From NCBI GenBank assembly GCA_947471985.1, contig CANIZL010000010.1:26947-90946 (forward strand): a stretch of 64,000 nt of DNA, given 5' to 3'. The notes beneath the pieces are model-generated. The model worked only from the letters and a program-made list of their open reading frames with translations, did no database searches and had not been told where the DNA came from. Source of the DNA: Verrucomicrobiota bacterium. Its GTDB lineage: Bacteria; Verrucomicrobiota; Verrucomicrobiia; Limisphaerales; UBA9464. The translations under genes and the position numbers were made by a program. Shown here in pieces: positions 32,347 to 40,368 of the stretch (positions are counted from its first letter, which is position 1; each line of letters begins with the position of its first letter).

Positions 32347-33915
32347 CTAGTTGGCGGTTTTCACCTCGACGACGTCGTGCGGCGACGCCTCACGTTGGCC
32401 GGCGTGGCTGACGCGAATGTAGCGGGCCTTGGCGCGGAGTTTGGTCAGGTCCGGTGCCCCGAGATAACCCATGCCACTTTGTAATCCACCCACCAATTGG
32501 GTGATCACCTGATCCAGTGGACCCGCCACTTCCTTCAAGGCCTCCACACCCTCGGCCGCCACCTTGCGGGTCTGATCGGTGGAATGTCCGTAACGTGCAG
32601 CCGAGCCCGCCTTCATGGCCGCCAGGCTGCCCATGCCCCGGTACTGTTTGTAGACCTTGCCATTGATCTCCAAGATCTGCCCCGGCGCCTCGGGACATCC
32701 CGCGAAGAGGCCCCCGCAGATGACGGCGTGGGCCAGCGTCAACGCCTTGACCACATCGCCCGACTTGGTGATGCCGCCGTCGGCGAGAATGGTAACGCCG
32801 GACTTCGTCGCCGCCCGCGAGGCGACATAAAGCGCTGTCAATTGCGGGATCCCCACGCCCGCAACCACGCGGGTGGTGCAAATGGAGCCGGGTCCCTGTC
32901 CCACCTTTACCGTATTCGCACCGCATTGGGCCAGGAACTCCACGCCCGCCGCGCTGGTGACATTGCCGGCGATGATGGGCAGCTTGGGAAAAGCGTCACG
33001 GATCAGCCGCACTGTCTCACCGACTCCGGAGGTATGACCGTGGGCGGTGGACACTGCGACCACATCCAAACCCCGTTCCACCAGCGCCTGGAGGTGATTG
33101 AGAATCCGTTCGCGATCCAGCGTGCCGTCGCCCTTCCGTGTGGTGGAGATCGCCGCCCCGCAAATCAGCCGGAAATGGGCGTCCCGGGCCGGCTTCACCT
33201 GAGCGGCCCGCTCGTGACTGATCCGCTCGATGTCGCTGAGGGTGAACAGTCCGTGCAGACGATCCTGCTCATCGACGACGAGGAGTTTGTGAATGCCCGG
33301 ATTGTTGGTAAAGAACCGGTCGGCCGCGGCGATCGGGTTGTTGCCCAATTCCCGCACGGTAAGCGTCTTCACCTCGCCCCGCGCCTGCAAAGCCTCCGCC
33401 ACCTTTCGCCGGGCATAGCGCGGCTTGACGACGTGCCCGGGCAACAAACCGAGCAACCGGTTTTGCTCGTCGACCACCGGAAAAGTGCTGAACGCAAACC
33501 GGCGGGTCTCGATCATTTCGAGGATCTCACCAATGAGCTGACCGGGTGCCACCTTGATGGGTTCCTGGATCAGGCCGTGGACGTGGTTCTTGACCCGCGT
33601 CACCTCGCGCAATTGATCGCGCTCCGACATGTTGTAGTGAATCAACCCCAGGCCGCCGTTCAGGGCCATCGCGATCGCCATGCGCGATTCCGTGACGGTG
33701 TCCATATCCGCCGAGATCAAGGGGAGGTGAAGTTCCAAACCCTCAGCCAGCCGGGTGTCCAACTGGGTGTCCCGCGGCAGCACCTCGGAATGCAATGTCG
33801 CCAAGGTGACGTCGTCGTACGTCAGGGCCGTTCCATGGTGGGTCCGAAAGAACGCTTCCGCCGGCTTGTAAAACTCGGCGTCAATGTCAGAGGAGGAGAA
33901 GGCGGAATCTGCCAT
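32347..33915 (-). CDS. guaB: Inosine-5'-monophosphate dehydrogenase (GuaB)
   Basis: 522 residues from ATG 33915 ([12 protein letters not shown]); the 30 codons before it are not conserved. It oxidises IMP to XMP with NAD+, the committed step of GMP synthesis. The TIM-barrel core has [55 protein letters not shown] and [19 protein letters not shown]. The catalytic loop is [17 protein letters not shown] with the nucleophilic Cys, then [17 protein letters not shown], and the flap [10 protein letters not shown]. The central insert (about 120-260) is a CBS pair ([16 protein letters not shown] and [17 protein letters not shown]), which binds purine nucleotides and tunes activity. It is about 35 residues longer than typical because of the N-terminus and CBS linker. 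It lies downstream of mutM in the same direction. Confidence 0.95.
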   Translation of the reverse strand: MADSAFSSSDIDAEFYKPAEAFFRTHHGTALTYDDVTLATLHSEVLPRDTQLDTRLAEGLELHLPLISADMDTVTESRMAIAMALNGGLGLIHYNMSERDQLREVTRVKNHVHGLIQEPIKVAPGQLIGEILEMIETRRFAFSTFPVVDEQNRLLGLLPGHVVKPRYARRKVAEALQARGEVKTLTVRELGNNPIAAADRFFTNNPGIHKLLVVDEQDRLHGLFTLSDIERISHERAAQVKPARDAHFRLICGAAISTTRKGDGTLDRERILNHLQALVERGLDVVAVSTAHGHTSGVGETVRLIRDAFPKLPIIAGNVTSAAGVEFLAQCGANTVKVGQGPGSICTTRVVAGVGIPQLTALYVASRAATKSGVTILADGGITKSGDVVKALTLAHAVICGGLFAGCPEAPGQILEINGKVYKQYRGMGSLAAMKAGSAARYGHSTDQTRKVAAEGVEALKEVAGPLDQVITQLVGGLQSGMGYLGAPDLTKLRAKARYIRVSHAGQREASPHDVVEVKTAN

Positions 33916-34005
33916 GGAGTGAAGTAGGCGGCCACGGCCGCTGAGGCAAGCGCCGGTCATAGATCCAGTTCCGAGGGACCCGGCGACCGGTGCCTCCGTC
34001 AGCAC

Positions 34006-34872
34006 TCAAGCGGTCTGGCAATGGCGACACCAAAACGTGCTGCGTGCGGCCTGAACCAAGCGCTGGATCGGGCTTCCACACTGAAGACACGGCTGGTCGG
34101 CCCGATCGTAAACCCGCAGGCGTTCGACGTAGAATTCACCACCCCCGGCGGATTGGCCGTAGTAAAAGAGGCCGTCCTTTCGTCCAGTGGAACTGAACTC
34201 CAAGGGAATCGTGGAGCCAAACTGGATCGCTTCCAACAGCACCTCGCGAATCGAAGCCACCAGCCGCGTCAGGTCGGCAGGTTTGAGCCGTTGAGCGCCC
34301 CGGCGGGGATTGATTCCCGCCCGGAACAGGGCCTCGCTGGCATAGATGTTGCCCACGCCCGCGACGACCGTTTGATCCAGCAGCTTGATCTTGATGGCTT
34401 GCCGGGAGGTTCCCAGCCCCGCCCGCAGCGCGTCGGGCGTAAAAGTGTCGTCCAAGGGCTCCGGCCCAAGCTGGCTCAACGCCGCGGCATCGAGATTTAA
34501 GCGTCCAAAATATCGGGTGTCCTCAAACACGAAAACCTCATCACCCAGATCCAAGGTCACAGCGGTGTGTTTAGGCAGGGGTTGGCCTTTGGATTGAACA
34601 AACATCCGCCCGGTCATCCCCAGATGCCCGATCAAGGTCACCCCAAGCAGGGAGTCCTTTCCGCGGGTGGGGGTTTCGAGATCGAAAATCAGGTACTTGG
34701 CGCGACGACGCACCTCCCGAAAAACCTTCCCCTGAAGTACCGCCCGCAAGGCGTCCGGTGTTTCGGGGCGCACCACCTTGGGGCGGTAAACCTTCAGATC
34801 CCGGATAACGCGGCTGTGCAGAGCCGGGCGCAAGTGCCGAACGAGGATCTCTACCTCGGGAAGTTCCGGCAT
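34006..34872 (-). CDS. mutM: Formamidopyrimidine-DNA glycosylase (MutM/Fpg)
   Basis: 288 residues (E. coli 269). This bifunctional glycosylase/AP lyase removes 8-oxoguanine and formamidopyrimidines. The N-terminus MPELPEVEI has the catalytic P2 and E3; the beta sandwich includes RRAKYLIFDLE with the essential lysine, and LIGHLGMTGRMFV. The H2TH segment reads KIKLLDQTVVAGVGNIYASEALFRAGINP. The zinc finger at the C-terminus reads CLQCGSPIQRLVQAARSTFWCRHC, keeping four cysteines and the key Arg. The gene is 90 bp upstream of guaB on the same strand and 56 bp downstream of a secreted hypothetical. Confidence 0.95.
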   Translation of the reverse strand: MPELPEVEILVRHLRPALHSRVIRDLKVYRPKVVRPETPDALRAVLQGKVFREVRRRAKYLIFDLETPTRGKDSLLGVTLIGHLGMTGRMFVQSKGQPLPKHTAVTLDLGDEVFVFEDTRYFGRLNLDAAALSQLGPEPLDDTFTPDALRAGLGTSRQAIKIKLLDQTVVAGVGNIYASEALFRAGINPRRGAQRLKPADLTRLVASIREVLLEAIQFGSTIPLEFSSTGRKDGLFYYGQSAGGGEFYVERLRVYDRADQPCLQCGSPIQRLVQAARSTFWCRHCQTA

Positions 34873-34928
34873 GGCGGGAGTGTCAAAACGAACCGGAACC
34901 GACGGCGCAATCCGCCCCGGCGCAGGCT

Positions 34929-35408
34929 TTAGTGACTCATGGTGATGATCACCATCCAGGCGTCATCCCAGGTATCCTTGCTGTCGCCGCCGATGATCAA
35001 CGTCCCGCCCTTTACGAGCTTCTCGATGGGTTCGGTGACCGTGCGCAGCAGCTTCAATTTTCCGTCCGCCCCAACGCTGTAAAGCTTCACCTCCAGATGG
35101 CCATTGCCCACGTCACTCAGTTCCACGGCGCACTTGTCGAGCATGGCCTTGCGGGGCTCCTTGCCGACGACGCGGGTGTCCTCCGATTTGATCACCCAAT
35201 AGTTCTTCCACCGCAGCGCCTTGAGCTTGTCCTTCAGCTTGGCGTCGAGTTCCACCAAATCCTTGCCGTCAGGTTTCGAACCATCGGTGCCCCAGACCAG
35301 CTGGGAACGCAGTTTCAGTTCGGTCGCCGGCGCCGCACCCAAAGCCAGCAGACCGATGGACCAAGCGAACAACCCAGCCACCAACAGCCGGGCAATTGTG
35401 GATTTCAT
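34929..35408 (-). CDS. Small secreted hypothetical protein
   Basis: 159 residues from ATG 35408, which opens a signal peptide (MKSTIARLLVAGLFAWSIGLLALGAAPA); the 57 upstream codons in frame look non-coding. The mature part is strand-rich (TELKLRSQLVWGTDGSKPDGK, LKALRWKNYWVIKSEDTRVV, VELSDVGNGHLEVKLYSVGADGK) and ends in LIIGGDSKDTWDDAWMVIITMSH. No family recognised. It lies directly after the ECF sigma/anti-sigma pair (73-bp gap to the anti-sigma stop), so it could be a target of that sigma factor; this is positional inference only. Confidence 0.75.
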   Translation of the reverse strand: MKSTIARLLVAGLFAWSIGLLALGAAPATELKLRSQLVWGTDGSKPDGKDLVELDAKLKDKLKALRWKNYWVIKSEDTRVVGKEPRKAMLDKCAVELSDVGNGHLEVKLYSVGADGKLKLLRTVTEPIEKLVKGGTLIIGGDSKDTWDDAWMVIITMSH

Positions 35409-35481
35409 GAGCAAGTGATAAAACGCAGACTTGAACCGCCCACCCGCGAAGCGCGTGAGCGCAACGGGAGGCGGGGTGGAT

Positions 35482-35970
35482 TCAGTCGAGCCAGCAAATG
35501 GTAACCCCTTCAGACTCTGAACGGAAAACGACGGCACCGGAGGAATCCGAGCCCCGGTCCGAAACCGCCGTTTCACCAAACGCCCGGGTTATCGGCAGAC
35601 CTCCAACGGACACCAGGAAGGAGGTCACCGCCACGGCCGAGGCACCCAGCACAGGCAACCACCAGCGCAGCCAGAAACCGCGCGGCGAAGCCGGTGTCTG
35701 AGCCCGGGTCCCGGCTCGTTCAGCGCTCTCGATCTTCCGCTGGATTTGGGACCAGTAAAACTCCCGGGAAGCCGGCACCGTGTGCACCGGTTCGTTGGCC
35801 CGGACCAGCTGGCTGAGGGACCGCACCCCTTCCACCAGTCCCCGGGCCTCGGCGTCATCCGCCATCATCCGCTCGAGCTCGGCCCGGCGTCCGGGTGGCA
35901 GGCCTTCCAGTTGGTCCAGCTGACCATCTGCGTACGCTTGCAGCTCCAGATATTGTTCGTTGGTCTTCAT
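35482..35970 (-). CDS. Membrane anti-sigma factor
   Basis: 162 residues. The N-terminal cytoplasmic part (1-95) begins MKTNEQYLELQAYADGQLD, matching the anti-sigma helical bundle in which DGQLD is a common motif. It lacks the HxxxCxxC zinc motif of ZAS-type anti-sigma factors. One TM segment (RWWLPVLGASAVAVTSFLVSVGG, about 102-125) is followed by a short periplasmic tail of about 35 residues ending VTICWLD. Its ATG overlaps the sigma-factor TGA as ATGA, giving coupled translation and a stoichiometric sigma/anti-sigma pair. Release of the sigma would need a signal or proteolysis that is not visible here. Confidence 0.85.
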   Translation of the reverse strand: MKTNEQYLELQAYADGQLDQLEGLPPGRRAELERMMADDAEARGLVEGVRSLSQLVRANEPVHTVPASREFYWSQIQRKIESAERAGTRAQTPASPRGFWLRWWLPVLGASAVAVTSFLVSVGGLPITRAFGETAVSDRGSDSSGAVVFRSESEGVTICWLD

Positions 35971-36575
35971 TGTGTGCGCTCCCGCTTCAAACCCTGCAGC
36001 AACGTCGCCAACCGGCGACGCGCATAAAATAGCCGGGACATCACCGTCCCGATGGAAATCCCCACCCGCTTGGCCACGTCCTTGTATTCCAAGCCTTCAA
36101 ATTCGTGCAACATCAACACCGTCCGGTGCGCATCGCTCAGTTTGGCGAGCGCCTCGTCGATCCGCTTCCGCAATTCCGTGTGCTCCAATCCCTCCGTGGG
36201 ATTGATTAACTGCACCGGCATCTGCCGCTCCACCCCGCCGGACTCCTCATCCATCTCCTCAATGGACTCGGCCCGCATCCGCTTCTTCTTCCGCAATTCA
36301 TCCAGACAGACATTGATGACAATCCGGGTCATCCACGTGGCGAACGAGCTGTCGCCCTGAAACTGATGCAGGCGCTGCCAGCCCTTCACCCAAGCTTCTT
36401 GGGAGAGATCCATCGCCTCTTCTTCATTCCGCATCATGATCATGGCGCGGGCGTAAATCTTGTCGCGATGACGATGAACCAATTGCTCGAAGGCATCCGC
36501 GTCTCCGCTTTTGGCCCAACCCACCAACTGCACATCGTCAGCCGACGGATAGTCATGTCTCAATGTCGGGTTCAT
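35967..36575 (-). CDS. ECF-type RNA polymerase sigma factor
   Basis: 202 residues, the usual ECF length. Region 2 has FEQLVHRHRDKIYARAMIMMRNEEEAMDLSQEAWVKGWQRLHQFQGDSSFATWMTRI; region 4 has LSDAHRTVLMLHEFEGLEYKDVAKRVGISIGTVMSRLFYARRRL. Regions 1.2 and 3 are absent, as expected. The linker is charged (RKKKRMRAESIEEMDEESGG). It reads out first, followed by the overlapping anti-sigma gene, the standard RpoE-RseA order. The 40 bp at 36641-36680 upstream has only 8 G/C bases, which contrasts with the GC-rich surroundings and probably holds the promoter; ECF genes are often autoregulated. Confidence 0.93.
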   Translation of the reverse strand: MNPTLRHDYPSADDVQLVGWAKSGDADAFEQLVHRHRDKIYARAMIMMRNEEEAMDLSQEAWVKGWQRLHQFQGDSSFATWMTRIVINVCLDELRKKKRMRAESIEEMDEESGGVERQMPVQLINPTEGLEHTELRKRIDEALAKLSDAHRTVLMLHEFEGLEYKDVAKRVGISIGTVMSRLFYARRRLATLLQGLKRERTQ

Positions 36576-36828
36576 GGACGATGCTGGGAGGGTCCGCTAT
36601 TCAGCGGATCGCAGGGAGTTATTCACGGAGGTTGATGTGCCTATAAACATCTTAAAATCAATCAATTACCTCTAATTTTACGGAGCGAACCAACCGTTCT
36701 TCGCGGCAGAATGACAGGCGACGGGACCCTCCGCCAATCCGGTTCCTGCAGGGCTGTTTCGTCGCCATTGAAAACGGGTGAATCATTGATCCTAAAACAC
36801 TTAAGTGAAAATGGAGGCTCCGCAGGGG
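36576..36828 (-). promoter_or_regulatory. AT-rich upstream region of the ECF sigma operon
   Basis: 253 bp without a gene. Bases 36641-36680 are about 20 percent GC against a much higher background; this is the likely promoter region of the sigma operon. Within it, TATAGG and TTGATT hexamers can be found but with poor spacing (14 nt), so no exact promoter is claimed. A perfect CACTTAAGTG palindrome at 36798-36807, followed on the minus strand by TTTT, lies 21-31 nt after the flavin oxidoreductase stop. Confidence 0.4.
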
Positions 36829-38274
36829 TTAGCCGACCGACTCCACCGCAATCTTTTCGGCCAACTCCTCGGCGGGGTAGGTCCAGATCTCCGCCAAGGT
36901 TGGGTGGTAATGCGGAATGGCTGCCAATTCGGCCGCCGTCATGCGTTTGGCCATCGCCACCACGATTTCGTGGATCAATTCACCCGCCTGAGGCCCCACG
37001 GCAGCCGCTCCCAGGATCTCGCCGGTTCCAGGAGCCACCAGGAGCTTCACAAATCCTTCCACGGCGCCCAGGATCATCGATTTTCCATGATCATTGAACG
37101 GGTAGGTTGCCACGCGATAAGGGACCCCCTGGCTGGCCGCCGCTTTTTCGGTCAACCCCACCATCGCCACCTGCGGATCCGTAAAGACCACGCTGATCAA
37201 CAGCCGGTAATCCATCGGGCGGGCTCCGGCCGTCTGCAGAATCGCCCGGGCCGCCGTTTCACCCTGCTGGATGGCCACATGCACAATCTCGTGCGGCCCG
37301 GCACAATCCCCGGCCGCAAAGATGTTCGGGACGGACGTGCGTTGATGGAGATCGGTACGGATGTGACCGGACGGCAGGAGCTCCACGCCGGCCCGCGGTA
37401 GATCGAGGTGGTCCGTGGCGGGCAAACGTCCGAGTCCGTTGAAGATCTGCTTCAGGTAGATGTCCCGCAGACGCACTTCGTCACCGATGCGCAGGCGGAT
37501 CTCAAACCGACCCATCAAGGGGCCCAGATGCTCAATTTTTGCGGGTTTGTAAACCTTTATGCCTTCCCGGACGAACGCCTTGGATAATTCCTCCGCGACA
37601 TCCGCGTCGAAGTGTCGCAGCAACTGGGCGCTGCGTTGAACCAGCGAGACCGGGACCCCCAATCGGGCAAAGATTTGGGCAAATTCGCACGCCACCGCGC
37701 CCCCCCCCAATACGGCCAGATCCTCCGGAAGCGAGGTCAGGGATAGCGACGTGTCGCTGTCCAGGATGTGGCGTCCGGCCAGGGCTCGAAAGGGCGGGGG
37801 GGCAATCTGGGAACCAGTGGCGATAACGAAATGGGCCGCCGAGAGGGTCTGACCGGTGCTCAGCACGACCGTGTGCGGATTGAAGAACTTGGCGTGTGCC
37901 CGAATGACGGTGAAGCGTCCATCGGCGAGATGCTGCTGCCGATACTTCGCGAACTCCTGGATCAGGTGATTTTTCCGCGCCATGAGGCGCTTGAGATTGA
38001 TGTGAACGCTGGCCGGAGTGGGTACCCCCTTGAAGTCCGGTTCGCCTTCGATGGTAATACCCCAATCGCGCGCCGCCGTGAATGCGTGCCGCAATTCGGC
38101 CGCCTGCAGCAAGGCCTTCGTCGGCATACAGCCGCGCAGGATACACAGACCGCCCAACTCCCGGGCGCCGTCGATCACCGCCACCTTCGCGCCGCCCGCC
38201 GCCAACGTCCGCGCCGCCGCATACCCGGCGCTCCCTCCACCCACCACCGCCGCGTCGAAATCAAAACCAGCCAT
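36829..38274 (-). CDS. FAD-dependent pyridine nucleotide-disulfide oxidoreductase (dihydrolipoyl dehydrogenase-like)
   Basis: 481 residues from ATG 38274, where MAGFDFDAAVVGGGSAGY begins the FAD Rossmann motif GGGSAG; the open frame runs to 38718 but that part is not coding. A redox-active disulfide lies in GGLCILRGCMPTK (C44, C49). The NAD(P) domain has AVLGGGAVACEFAQIFARLG, and the FAD-contacting motif is NIFAAGDCAG. The C-terminal interface has HYHPTLAEIWTYPAEE, the His-Glu pair of lipoamide dehydrogenase and mercuric reductase (normally HAHPT). Possible activities include dihydrolipoamide, mercury or bacillithiol-type disulfide reduction. The absence of an E2/E3 cluster nearby leaves the substrate open. 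Two inverted repeats sit 17-52 nt upstream of its start. Confidence 0.87.
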   Translation of the reverse strand: MAGFDFDAAVVGGGSAGYAAARTLAAGGAKVAVIDGARELGGLCILRGCMPTKALLQAAELRHAFTAARDWGITIEGEPDFKGVPTPASVHINLKRLMARKNHLIQEFAKYRQQHLADGRFTVIRAHAKFFNPHTVVLSTGQTLSAAHFVIATGSQIAPPPFRALAGRHILDSDTSLSLTSLPEDLAVLGGGAVACEFAQIFARLGVPVSLVQRSAQLLRHFDADVAEELSKAFVREGIKVYKPAKIEHLGPLMGRFEIRLRIGDEVRLRDIYLKQIFNGLGRLPATDHLDLPRAGVELLPSGHIRTDLHQRTSVPNIFAAGDCAGPHEIVHVAIQQGETAARAILQTAGARPMDYRLLISVVFTDPQVAMVGLTEKAAASQGVPYRVATYPFNDHGKSMILGAVEGFVKLLVAPGTGEILGAAAVGPQAGELIHEIVVAMAKRMTAAELAAIPHYHPTLAEIWTYPAEELAEKIAVESVG

Positions 38275-38290
38275 GCGCCACAATGTGTGG

Positions 38291-38326
38291 TCGATTTGAG
38301 CGAAATCGAAAATGGTTCGAAACCAT
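38291..38326 (-). promoter_or_regulatory. Two adjacent inverted repeats upstream of the flavin disulfide oxidoreductase gene
   Basis: Repeat 1 has arms TCGATTT (38291-38297) and AAATCGA (38303-38309) around GAGCG. Repeat 2 has arms ATGGTT (38312-38317) and AACCAT (38321-38326) around CGA. They sit 17 to 52 bp before the ATG at 38274 on the minus strand, where a repressor or activator would act. No family of binding site is recognised. Confidence 0.4.
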
Positions 38327-38569
38327 ATCGGCCCACGCCTCGCCGTAGGTCGAGCGCCAATCCCGGTTCCCGGGTTGGCCACGGGGGATCTCATCACCGA
38401 CCCAGCCCTGAACAAAGCATGCTCAGGATGAGCGAACCCAACCGCCCCACGCCCGGGAGCACCGAAATAGGGAACCTGGTACCTGATTCGGGCCGAATAC
38501 CCGCTCCATTCCGGTGGTTTACCCAAACTTCCCGGTGCCCGACGGCGGTCGCCCGCTACGCTCGGCGAC

Positions 38570-39325
38570 ATGCATTCGCCGCTTGTCCTCGTCACCGGCT
38601 CGTCGGGCCGGATCGGCCGCGCCGTGGTCGCCGAGTTGCTGCGCCGCGGACACCCCGTACGCGGCTTTGATCGCGTACCCAGCCCCGATCTTCCCCGGAC
38701 GGTGCTCGGCAGTGTCACCGATCGCGCCGCCGTGGATCAGGCGATGTCCGGGGTCGATTCATTGATCCATCTGGCGGCCACGCCGGATGACGCGGATTTT
38801 CTCACCGAACTCCTGCCCAACAATCTGACCGGATTTTACCACGTGATGGAATCCGCCCGTCTGGCCGGAGTCCGTCGCATCGTTCTGGCCAGCAGTGGAC
38901 AGGTGAATTGGTGGCAGCAACACAGTGGTCCGCACCCGGTCCGCGTGGATCAACCTGTCTCCCCGCGTTCCTGGTACGCCGCGACCAAGATGTTCATGGA
39001 ATCCATCGGGTACAGTTTCACCGTGGCCCACAACATCAGTGTGATCGTGGCCCGACTCGGATGGTGTCCCCGCACTCCGGAGCAGGCGGATGAAATCGCC
39101 GGCGCTGACTGGGCCCGGGACGTCTATTTTAGTCCCGGCGATGCCGGTCGCTTTTTCGCCTGCTGCATCGAGGCCCCGGCCGCAGTGCGCCATGCGCTGG
39201 TGAACGCTTCGAGCCGTCCCTTCCACACGGCCCGGCTGGACCTGACGGAAGCCCGGGAACTGCTGGGGTTTGAGCCCCAGGATACCTGGCCGACCGGCAT
39301 CGAGATCGTCCGCGCAACGGCCTAA
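38570..39325 (+). CDS. NAD-dependent epimerase/dehydratase (extended SDR family)
   Basis: 251 residues. The N-terminal Rossmann motif is VTGSSGRIG; Asp at the end of strand 2 (GFDRVP) favours NAD over NADP. The catalytic part has ASSGQVNWW and SWYAATKMFME, giving the Tyr and Lys (YxxxK) of extended SDRs. A short substrate-binding C-terminal region ends DLTEARELLGFEPQDTWPT, typical for uronate dehydrogenases and other sugar-acid SDRs. Substrate not known. The ATG at 38570 places the glycine motif at residue 10. It is divergent from the flavin oxidoreductase (295-bp gap) and convergent with the MDR gene (32 bp apart). Confidence 0.88.
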   Translation: MHSPLVLVTGSSGRIGRAVVAELLRRGHPVRGFDRVPSPDLPRTVLGSVTDRAAVDQAMSGVDSLIHLAATPDDADFLTELLPNNLTGFYHVMESARLAGVRRIVLASSGQVNWWQQHSGPHPVRVDQPVSPRSWYAATKMFMESIGYSFTVAHNISVIVARLGWCPRTPEQADEIAGADWARDVYFSPGDAGRFFACCIEAPAAVRHALVNASSRPFHTARLDLTEARELLGFEPQDTWPTGIEIVRATA

Positions 39326-39357
39326 CCACCGGCCGGCCGAACCAACCGCGCCGGGAC

Positions 39358-40353
39358 CTAGGAAATCCGCAGCACGATTTTTCCGAACTGCCCGCCCCGC
39401 TCCATGTGGGCCAGGGCCGCCAGCCCGTCCTTGAGCTCAAACTCATCGCTGACCACCGGATGGATGGCGTGACGGGCGCAGTACGCGATCATCATTTGGA
39501 AATCCGTGGGACTGCCCATCGTGGTGCCAAACAGGCTGAGTTGCCGCCAGAAAATCTTCCGCATGGGCAACTCATCGGGATTGCCCCGCGTCGCCCCGAA
39601 AAACACGACCCGACCGCCAGTGGCCGCCAGATCCAGCAGGTCGCTGAAACCGGGCCCACCGGCGCTATCCACGATCACGTCAAAAGGACCATGGTGCTCG
39701 CCAAATTCCTTCACCCAGGCGGTCCGGGTGTAGAGCGCGCCCGCCTTGGCTCCGAGATCATGCGCCCGCCGCAGCTTATCCTCGCTGCTGGAGGTCACGC
39801 ACGGAATGCCGCCAGCCGCCACCGCAAACTGCAGCGCAAACAAAGCCGTCCCGGCCCCAATGCCCGTAATCAGGATCTTCTCGTGCGGCTTGAGGTGCGC
39901 CCGGCTGAAGACCGCCCGGAACGCCGTCAGTCCGGCCAGCGGCAGCGCCGCAGCTTCGGACCATGAAAGATGCGGCGGCTTCGGAGCCAACTGGCTCACC
40001 GGCACATGCACATACTCCGCAAACGTACCATCCTTGGGCAGTCCCAAAATCGTGAATCGCGGCTCCTGGCCGCGCGGATCATGGCCCCAATCAAAGGCCG
40101 GATTGATGATCACCTCGCGATCCAACCACGATGAATCCACCCCGGGGCCCACGTCCGCCACCACCCCGGCGCCATCCGATCCGGGAATCACGGGAAACCG
40201 CAGGCCCGCATATTGCCCCGTCTTTATCCACAGATCCCGATGATTCAATGCCGCCGCCCGCAGATGGACGACCACTTCGCCCGGCCCGGCGTGGGGGCGG
40301 GGAACATCGTCATAGACCAATTCGTTTACTCCGTGGAGGACCAGGGCTTTCAT
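39358..40353 (-). CDS. Zinc-type alcohol dehydrogenase-like / quinone oxidoreductase (MDR superfamily)
   Basis: 331 residues. The N-terminal GroES-like domain has MKALVLHGVNELVYDDVPRP, AAALNHRDLWIKTGQY and IPGSDGAGVVADVG. The cofactor domain has the loosened glycine motif ITGIGAGTALFALQFAVAAGG and AYTRTAWVKEF-like strands, ending with LAALAHMERGGQFGKIVL. The Cys/His catalytic zinc ligands of classical alcohol dehydrogenases are not evident (NHRD in place of the first Cys region), pointing to the quinone-reductase-like or zinc-independent branch, which reduces quinones or enones with NADPH. It begins 15 bp after the copper ATPase stop, so co-transcription is likely; the function connecting them is unknown. 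Confidence 0.86.
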   Translation of the reverse strand: MKALVLHGVNELVYDDVPRPHAGPGEVVVHLRAAALNHRDLWIKTGQYAGLRFPVIPGSDGAGVVADVGPGVDSSWLDREVIINPAFDWGHDPRGQEPRFTILGLPKDGTFAEYVHVPVSQLAPKPPHLSWSEAAALPLAGLTAFRAVFSRAHLKPHEKILITGIGAGTALFALQFAVAAGGIPCVTSSSEDKLRRAHDLGAKAGALYTRTAWVKEFGEHHGPFDVIVDSAGGPGFSDLLDLAATGGRVVFFGATRGNPDELPMRKIFWRQLSLFGTTMGSPTDFQMMIAYCARHAIHPVVSDEFELKDGLAALAHMERGGQFGKIVLRIS

Positions 40354-40368
40354 GCAGGGCGAGATTAC

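Noticed and set aside
32080..32484. 134-codon plus-strand open frame in the guaB-sigma gap
   Set aside because: Runs antisense into the guaB coding end; composition is low-complexity and no motif is present.
38311..38327. GGTTCGAAACC-like stretch resembling a tRNA T-loop
   Set aside because: No acceptor, D or anticodon stems can be drawn around it; it is one of the inverted repeats upstream of the flavin oxidoreductase.
38275..38718. N-terminal extension of the flavin oxidoreductase frame
   Set aside because: The FAD motif begins a few residues after ATG 38274; the extension crosses the inverted repeats and the divergent SDR promoter.
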